Source: Gentiana macrophylla
Lineage: Eukaryota > Streptophyta > Magnoliopsida > Gentianales > Gentianaceae
Direction: 5' to 3'
Assembly (NCBI GenBank): GCA_026214975.1
Contig: CM047815.1
Location: 65,665,852 to 65,729,851 of the forward strand
DNA length: 64,000 nt
Made by a program: the position numbers and the translations under genes. This document shows positions 57,672 through 64,000 of the stretch, piece by piece (position 1 is the stretch's first letter; each line of letters starts with the position of its first letter). The notes under the pieces are model-generated. The model did no database searches. It was not told the DNA's origin and saw only the letters and a list, made by a program, of their open reading frames with translations.

Positions 57672-58142
57672 TTTTTTTTTCCTATAAATGAATGAACACG
57701 AGATCAATGACATATTCATTAATGATAAGAAAGAGAAATGTCGTATAGAAAATGAGTGAAACACATTTTCAAGCATATTATGATCTGGAAGCTAAGGCGT
57801 CCCGGGAGATTTGACCGTGTAGTTATGATCCGCTTATTGTTTTTCTATAATGTTTCATTGCGTAAAGTCGAAGCTAAAGTGATCGACTTTATGACATTGT
57901 TCTCCGATACATCATATTGTAGTTTATTTTGTAGATGGAAACTACTGATAGGGCTGGAAGAGAGGTGATTCACAATCTTCACGTTTTGAAGAAAGAGCTA
58001 CCTCTTGGAGAAAATGTGATATATTTCTCTTGCTCTCTTTCTCTTGTGCATTGGATTAGTTAAGGTTTAAGTTTACGCAATTTATTTCACGTTGGGGATC
58101 TATTTTTTGATATTATCGTTGGTAACGATTTATTTTAGATCC

Positions 58143-58159
58143 GCCGTGCCTTACACGGC
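58143..58159 (+). repeat. Helitron 3' terminal hairpin
   Basis: Six-base stem gccgtg/cacggc around a five-base loop, nine bases upstream of the CTAG terminus. The expected termination signal of rolling-circle transposons. Confidence 0.75.
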
Positions 58160-58172
58160 TCACGTTAACTAG

Positions 58173-60246
58173 TAGTAATATAATACACAAGTGGTAGTTG
58201 TTGAATGATGTACATCCAAATAAATTCAACAGAATAGAAATGGTATACAAATATTTTACAGACTGTTTATTAAGAAAAAACAATTATTAGTTATTCCTAT
58301 TTGTAAAATAACATACAGTTAATTATAAAAAAAATACCGGTAATTATAAATATAAAAAAATGAGATATAACTTCTACTTCTGTAACTTTATGGAACATTC
58401 ACCTTTAGTACTACATTCATTCCAATATATATATCCGTTTGGATTTTTTCGCACAAATTTAAAAAAAATCGGTAAAGTGATTATATGTTATTAATTAATT
58501 TTTATGAATAAAATCTAAAATGACTTTTGTTTGTTATTAATACAAAAAGTGGATAAGTATATAATAAATGATATGTAAAAAGAGTAAAATGTAATAAATG
58601 TTTTATTGATTTTCTAAATGCACTTACATTATGAAATAAAATCCAAGAACGAAATTGGCTTACATTTTGAAATTAATGTAGTATAATAGAAGAAAAGATT
58701 AATTATCCGAAGGAGCTCTTTAGGGTTAGTTTGACTTTATTCTTTGATTATTTATTTAGGGGCATATAATTCGAAAAGTTTTTGTGTGGTATAAACACAT
58801 ATACCGAATTGACAGATAAATAAATCTGAATCACGGTGTTTGAATTCATTTTAAAAGCAAAAGGTCGAGATCTCGTCATATAGATATACTCTGCACAATA
58901 GCGGGTGCACCCAATAACTTCTCATATAATTCCACATCTACCGGAATACTACATTGTCTATGCAGCACCGTAATACAACCTTGCAGAGTTGTGTTTTGAA
59001 ACCGAAAATTGACTTTCAAAAAATTGATTCAGAATCAATTTTTAAAAAAATGGAGCAGTGGTTTAAAATGACAAACAATAGGGGAAAAATAGAAATCAGG
59101 ACAGTAGAAATATAAAATGAGGGATAAGGATAAATTCACTATTCATAACCTCAAATCCACTGTTTTCTGCAGTAGAACTAGACTCAAATCTAATGTTTCA
59201 TATTGGAATAAGGATATGTCTTTTTTATCCGAAAAATAATTCCACCATCCTCGATACATATTTCTAGATTCAAAATATCATTTTTAACCAAAAACCCCAA
59301 AAACAAAAACAGGGTTTTTGCCTTCAGAAACGAGTTTCACAAAATCAATAATAAAGGGATGTAATGCATTGATGATAAAACGAATCTAGTGCAAATAAAA
59401 AACCCTTTATTTATTTATTTCTTTATTTCTTTTGGAATGGGAGTGGTTTAAAGACTGGACATGTCTGAAAGTGCAACCCCATAATCAATGAACAGTGAAT
59501 ACCACTTGTTTTAAAATGCGTTGTCGAGTGTTAAATGGTTGAGCGTACAGTGCGCATTGTTGTTAATATCCGCAGGGTATAAACTTCATGTCTCAAGTCT
59601 TTTAACCAGCTGTCGGTACTTGGGCTCATGGGGTCGAGAGGGCTACCTCATAGCATGAGTCTTTTCCTACAACTGTTGACGATGGGAAGTTTTTACGAGG
59701 TATATCCATATGCATCGAATTGATAGATAAACGAATTTGAATCACACGGTTTCAATTCAGTTCAACATATTGGTGCACTTCACATATGACGATTGCACTC
59801 AATAACTTTCCGTTGACGACGCGCCTTGTGATTTCTTCGTGTCGCAAAAGGGAAATTTAGGAAAATAGATGCTTACCCTCAAAAAAAAACATCTCCAAAA
59901 AATAAAAATAAAAATTGTCTCAATTTTATCAAGTGTTAAAGTTGTGGTCGAGATTTAATTTCAGGCCTTTTGGTGTTGGTTTTCAGTGTCTCCGAAAGCA
60001 AATTGATGATATAACGACTCAAATATATGAGTAATGATGATACGCGACGACGGTTGAAAGATAACGACGATGTACAACGATGATGATCTCAGACTGATTG
60101 ATCATAATGAGTCTAAATTGCTCAATATGTAATTCTAACATGATGAACGAGCGGTTATTATCGTTTTATCGTTGTATCATTTCGTTGTGCATGCCCAGAT
60201 ATATTACATTCTTCAAATATATAGTAGTACGTAATTAAAACATTTT
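58173..60246. other. Intergenic DNA, nothing assigned
   Basis: AT-rich with scattered short inverted repeats. A region near 58790-59000 is echoed at 59700-59810 (ccgaattgacagataaa and tcgaattgatagataaa; gggtgcacccaataactt and gattgcactcaataactt), suggesting fragments of one dispersed repeat. No coding region. Confidence 0.5.
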
Positions 60247-60558
60247 GGTTGTGTTTGTTTTGGATTGAAGTTTTTTTTTTGGATTTTTTAGATAAAGTAA
60301 TTGAAGTAATAATGATTAGAAAGTTAAGATTTTTTTTTTGAAATTTGTGTAGATTATGAAATGATTGGTGAAATAAAGTAAAATAATGAATAAAATAATG
60401 GTAAAAAAAGGTGATAAAGTAGTGAAATGATGAGAGATAATTTAATATTTTTTTATTTGTAGTTGAAGATTTGATTGGTGGAAGAATTATAAGAAATAAT
60501 TGGTGATGTGATGTAAAAAAAGCTCCCAAAAAAACGATAAGGCAAAACAAACACAACC
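60247..60558. mobile_element. MITE-like element (312 bp) with 16-bp perfect TIR
   Basis: ggttgtgtttgttttg at 60247-60262 is the exact reverse complement of caaaacaaacacaacc at 60543-60558. The inside is AT-rich and non-coding; the minus-strand frame across it (60158-60601) is low-complexity F/H/I/N text and not a gene. The GGTTGTGTTTG terminus resembles Tourist/PIF-type MITEs. No target duplication confirmed. Confidence 0.65.
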
Positions 60559-60850
60559 GAATTCCCTTTTGTCTTTTAGGTGGCTGCAACAATTTTAACA
60601 TACATGGAGTGAAATCGAAAGCAACATTTCGGTTATTTTTTTGTTTAGTATTAAAATATAACTAAAATAAATTTTCCAAATATAATTACGGATCAAATAT
60701 CAATATTTAAAAAAATTAATGGATCAATGCTTAGGTATTATATTCATATGGCCCCTTAGTGGAGCCGCCAGACACTCTCAGTCTGGCGCAGAAACGAAAT
60801 GAAATTGCCAATTTCTTCATGAGTTCTTTTACACTCATTTCATGAGAGAG

Positions 60851-61294
60851 ATCGACTCGATTCGGTTTTTTTTCGAGTTCGAGCTCGAGTCGAGCTACTC
60901 GAATAATTAACCGAGCCGAGCTCGAGTTTTAAAATATAATGTCGAGTAGCTCATGAGATTAATCGAGCTTGATTAAATAATTATTTAATTAATTTAATTT
61001 ATTAAATTTATTATAAATATTATTTTTTATTATTAAAAAAATATTATTCGAGTCGAGTATTAGACGAGCCGAGCTTGAATTTACCATATTTCGTTAAAAA
61101 TTAAATGAATTCTAGGATAATAATCGAGCTTACGAGTCGAGTCGAGCTTTATCGAGTACTTAGCGAGTCGAGTTCGATCTTGATTTTTTATGGCTCGATC
61201 GAGCTCGAGCCGAGTTTCGAGCCCGAACTTTTTTAGTCAAGTCGAGCTCGAGCCCTAGAGAGTATCGACTCGACTCGGCTCGATTACACCCCTA
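60851..61294. repeat. CGAG/CTCGA-rich fold-back repeat
   Basis: A 440-bp stretch dominated by cgagctcgag, gagtcgag and their complements, with an AT-rich core (60975-61045), ending ggctcgattacacccctac. The two halves are largely inverted relative to each other. Such CGAG-rich units with a GGGGTGTAATCGAG end are dispersed in plant genomes and probably derive from a DNA transposon. No gene. Confidence 0.55.
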
Positions 61295-61699
61295 CCCCAG
61301 TCCTAAGAGGTTTGCACTTTCTCTACGGCAGCATTACGTTCAATGTGATATTACGAGTATAACATCATTCTCGGTCAGCTAATACAAATGTGTCTCAATT
61401 TTTCAAACTAAGTGTATACGCCACACTTTAAAACTCAACATTGTCTCCAATGTGGAAAGTAAAGCAAAAAAAAGTAGGAAGAAGAAGTAAACTTAGCTTT
61501 GGAAAAATAGAAGAACTCGGCTACTGTCTAAAGCGAATCATATCAATGAACTGGAGCCAATGTTGTCTCATCCCAATGACTAATCTGTACTAGGTCAGCT
61601 AATACAAACAATTCTTGCACAAAGGCTATTAGTACCACGAGCCGCGAATAAGTAACAAAATATTTATGCAATGTGGCAGTAAATATCATAACTAAATCG

Positions 61700-62014
61700 A
61701 AGTGCAATAAACAAATTAAGCTAACAAATAACAACTTTATTACTTAAACACAACAAAACTATTACAATACTCCAAAACAAAAACAAAAAGAATGACTCAA
61801 AATAATAATCAAATAATCATGTGAAGTAAAAAAAAAAAAAAAACTCCCGCACATTCTTTTCTCAGCAGCCTCTGCAACATGGCGATGAAAAAAAACCTTC
61901 ACAATTTTATTCAATCATCGAAAAGAAAAGAAAAAAATATTTAACAAAAAATGTTAACTATAAATTAATGGTTATGCCTAACAATTAAATAAATAGTTCC
62001 CGGCAACGGCGCCA
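61700..62014 (-). other. Leader and primer-binding site of a gypsy-type element
   Basis: On - the site tggcgccgttgccggg lies at 62014-61999, six bases past the LTR end. It is the classic PBS of Athila/Tat-type plant elements. The AT-rich leader can be followed to about 61850 and perhaps 61700. No gag ORF follows, so the element is cut off. Confidence 0.7.
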
Positions 62015-62020
62015 AAAACT

Positions 62021-63737
62021 TGATCGCGTGTAAGTCGCTTAATACTAACAAGAGGACTAGGTCAATCGTAGTATAGCAAGGGCGAGTCAAAGTCGATCCC
62101 ACAGAGACTATTATTTAATAATGCTAAACATAACCACAATTCATAGGTCAACCGGATAGGGGTGGTCGTTGACCAACATAATAGATCAGTAAATAAAATA
62201 GATGTAAATAAACTCATGGTCAATCATATAATGAAAAGGCATTAAACAAACTATTCACAACTAATCTCCCCTTAATCCGTGTTCGACTCGTGTGCGTAAT
62301 TTAGCTACATGTGCAACTCCTAACACTATCTACTCCGACCATGGTAGTGGATAATCTATATGCCAGCTACCCTCCTTAATTGGTCCGTAATAGCCCATAC
62401 ACACGAAGAACTAAAATTGCCAGTATTGAGCGTTAACCCATACCGCTAACCCGCCTAGGCAGCTATCGACACTGATTAGCGTTCCTAGGATCCATCAAGA
62501 CAATGTCCAAACTAACACTTCAGTATCAGTATTTCATGTTAATTTACGATTTACGAATACTGGATTGGCCAGACCTATTACTCGTTTTAATTATTCATGT
62601 CGATCAACGTAGCTGACGCCGAACCACAGAATTAGGATTTACTAGGTATCCAGATCTAGCGATAAAGACCGTCACAGATCTGAAGAGCGCAACCCATAAT
62701 TATGCGTTTCATATTAACAAATCGAATAATAAAGATTAAGGTTCGTTTAATTAATTTATAGATGATTAGATGCAAGCATAATCTAGATCTATCATAAGAA
62801 CAATCATGAATCTAAGAAAAGAAATAAAACATTGGAATAGATCTTACCCATAACGAAGAACATATCTACTCTTCAATTCCCTCTCCCTCCGGCGACTCAA
62901 GACGATCCATGAACTATTCAATAATGAAAGACTCATCACTTATTTGCAAGAAAGAAAAGAAGAATGTAAAAGAAGACTTTATTTTCAAAAGACTACATTT
63001 TATCTAACTGATGAAGAACTACAAAATAGATGAGGAATTATTGATGAATGGAAGATGAAGGATGTGTATACAATTTCGCAACCCTGAATGACCTTATATA
63101 GGTGTATAAACTGACTTAGGGGTAAACCAATCTTTGGAGGACAAGAAAACGCGTTTCTGGAAGATTCTGGGGCTCGGTAAATCGCTGGTAACTCCCGATT
63201 TACCGAGGGTATTTTTGTTTTTTTCCTTCTGCCGACTTAACTTGGAATACTCTAGGCCCAGCTTCGGTATTTGGACCATAACTTGGCCTACATAACTCCG
63301 ATTTGGGTGATTCAAAGTGTGTTTGAATCCTTGTTTCAAGACATACAACTTTCATGTAGAAGTCCAAACCCAATTCGTCTTGTAAGGCTTCGGACACTGC
63401 ATTGCAAGATCACCAATCAGATTCTCGGGTCCAATATCCGCTCGAAACACTTCAACCTTCAGCTCCGTTCAGTTCTTTATCGATTGACTCGTATATTCAG
63501 CCCAAATGATGCTCCAAACACTCGTTCATTTGTCAATAACACACATAGTAGCTTCTATTTCTAGCAAATAACACATAAAATACACGATTAATACGCATAA
63601 TACCAATTTAGTCACCCCGGACGTGGCTTAATCAGATTTAGCTAATTAACTCATGATTTCATACATATTATCACCATTGAGAACACAAATCCGGGGTAGA
63701 TTGGTGGTAAAATATGATACCAAGTTGACCGTCATCA
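62021..63737 (-). repeat. 5' LTR of a Ty3/gypsy element (1717 bp)
   Basis: On - it begins TGATGACGGTCAACTTGG at 63737 and ends CGCGATCA at 62021, next to the PBS. Its end carries the common gtgggatcgactttgac and tatactacgattgac words of this branch. A TATA-like ctatataagg on - lies near 63100. Only one LTR and about 300 bases of leader remain. Confidence 0.8.
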
Positions 63738-64000
63738 CCCCCCCCCCCCCTTTTGACGCTTATAAAATGAGACCTACCCCTTGATTGAAGATCTTTATGT
63801 GAACTGCTTTTAACGGCTGATTTTGTGAGAGAATCGTGCTCCCTCGGCTTCTATCTACATATCCACCTAGGCTTATAACCAGTAAGCCTTCTCATTTCTT
63901 CTCTTTTATGGGTTTCGGTTCCATTTATTCCATAGAATTTTCCGGTAATTTGAGCGTAGACAGGCTGTCCGATGAGGTTCTTGAGCATAGACAGTCTGCC
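63738..64000. other. Right edge of the window
   Basis: Begins with 13 cytosines (63738-63750), then tataaaatgag (63761) and a leader-like stretch. A word related to gagcgtagacaggctgtcc recurs at 63953 and 63983. Probably another element's LTR end; not identifiable. Confidence 0.35.

Larger units (their letters stand above)
56757..58172 (+). mobile_element. Non-autonomous Helitron
   Basis: The right end has the diagnostic structure: hairpin gccgtg-ccтta-cacggc type (58143-58159), nine bases, then CTAG (58169-58172) followed by T. The left end is tcttatatctataaagagtg followed by gggactttgcccacaagaggtcacgtggca, a start common to plant Helitrons, preceded by A (56756). Insertion between A and T fits. 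The exact TC could also be at 56764. No Rep/helicase, so it depends on a relative. It contains a tandem duplication. Confidence 0.72.

Noticed and set aside
60158..60601. 147-codon minus-strand frame
   Set aside because: Low-complexity F/H/I/N text lying across a MITE-like element with 16-bp inverted ends.

Overview
The window is nuclear DNA of a flowering plant. It holds two intron-bearing genes with canonical GT-AG splice sites, tRNA-Met-primed Ty1/copia and Ty3/gypsy elements, Stowaway-type MITEs and a Helitron end. The MADS-box gene ends in a euAP1-type motif, which points to a core eudicot. I cannot name the species.

Layout. 1-5306: 3' part of an Athila-like Ty3/gypsy element on + (gag remnant, integrase remnant, polypurine tract, LTR). 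It sits inside a second, Tat-like Ty3/gypsy element on - (5307-13406: LTR, PBS, gag, PR, RT, RNase H, INT, a 56-bp minisatellite and an extra spliced ORF antisense to gag-pol). 13651-13945: MITE-like element. 14325-18517: a complete 8-exon D-aminoacyl-tRNA deacylase gene (GEK1/DTD2 type, +). 19206-19510: LTR fragment. 20004-23152: a complete 8-exon APETALA1/SQUAMOSA-type MADS-box gene (-), with a Stowaway MITE in intron 2 and long AT microsatellites in and beside it. 23153-25234: intergenic with an LTR-like remnant. 25235-28440: Ty1/copia LTR plus gag remnant.

28552-56148 is one nested structure whose layers can be peeled by their target-site duplications. Solo LTR A (TSD tgtaa) contains solo LTR B (gagat), which contains full-length element C (gtctt). 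A also contains element D (gtatt/gtatg), which contains solo LTR E (atgcg) and full-length copia element F (gatta). A, B and D belong to one family with LTRs of about 1.95 kb. A itself sits in what looks like an older, small LTR. 56757-58172 is a non-autonomous Helitron with an internal tandem duplication. 58173-61700 is mostly unremarkable DNA with a MITE-like and a CGAG-rich repeat. 61700-63737 is the 5' end (leader, PBS, LTR) of another gypsy-type element on -.

The most unusual object is element C. It is a 10.8-kb LTR retrotransposon that keeps gag, a protease remnant and the start of integrase but has no recognisable reverse transcriptase or RNase H. In their place is a roughly 4-kb acidic, coiled-coil-rich reading frame of unknown function. 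That frame has its own TATA box, a CACGTG box and a good plant start context.

Both host genes read cleanly through every exon, whereas nearly every transposon ORF is broken. Many breaks and LTR-LTR differences cluster where CTG/CAG words are expected, so part of the apparent decay may be consensus error at CHG-methylated sites. ORF integrity in the elements should be read with that in mind.
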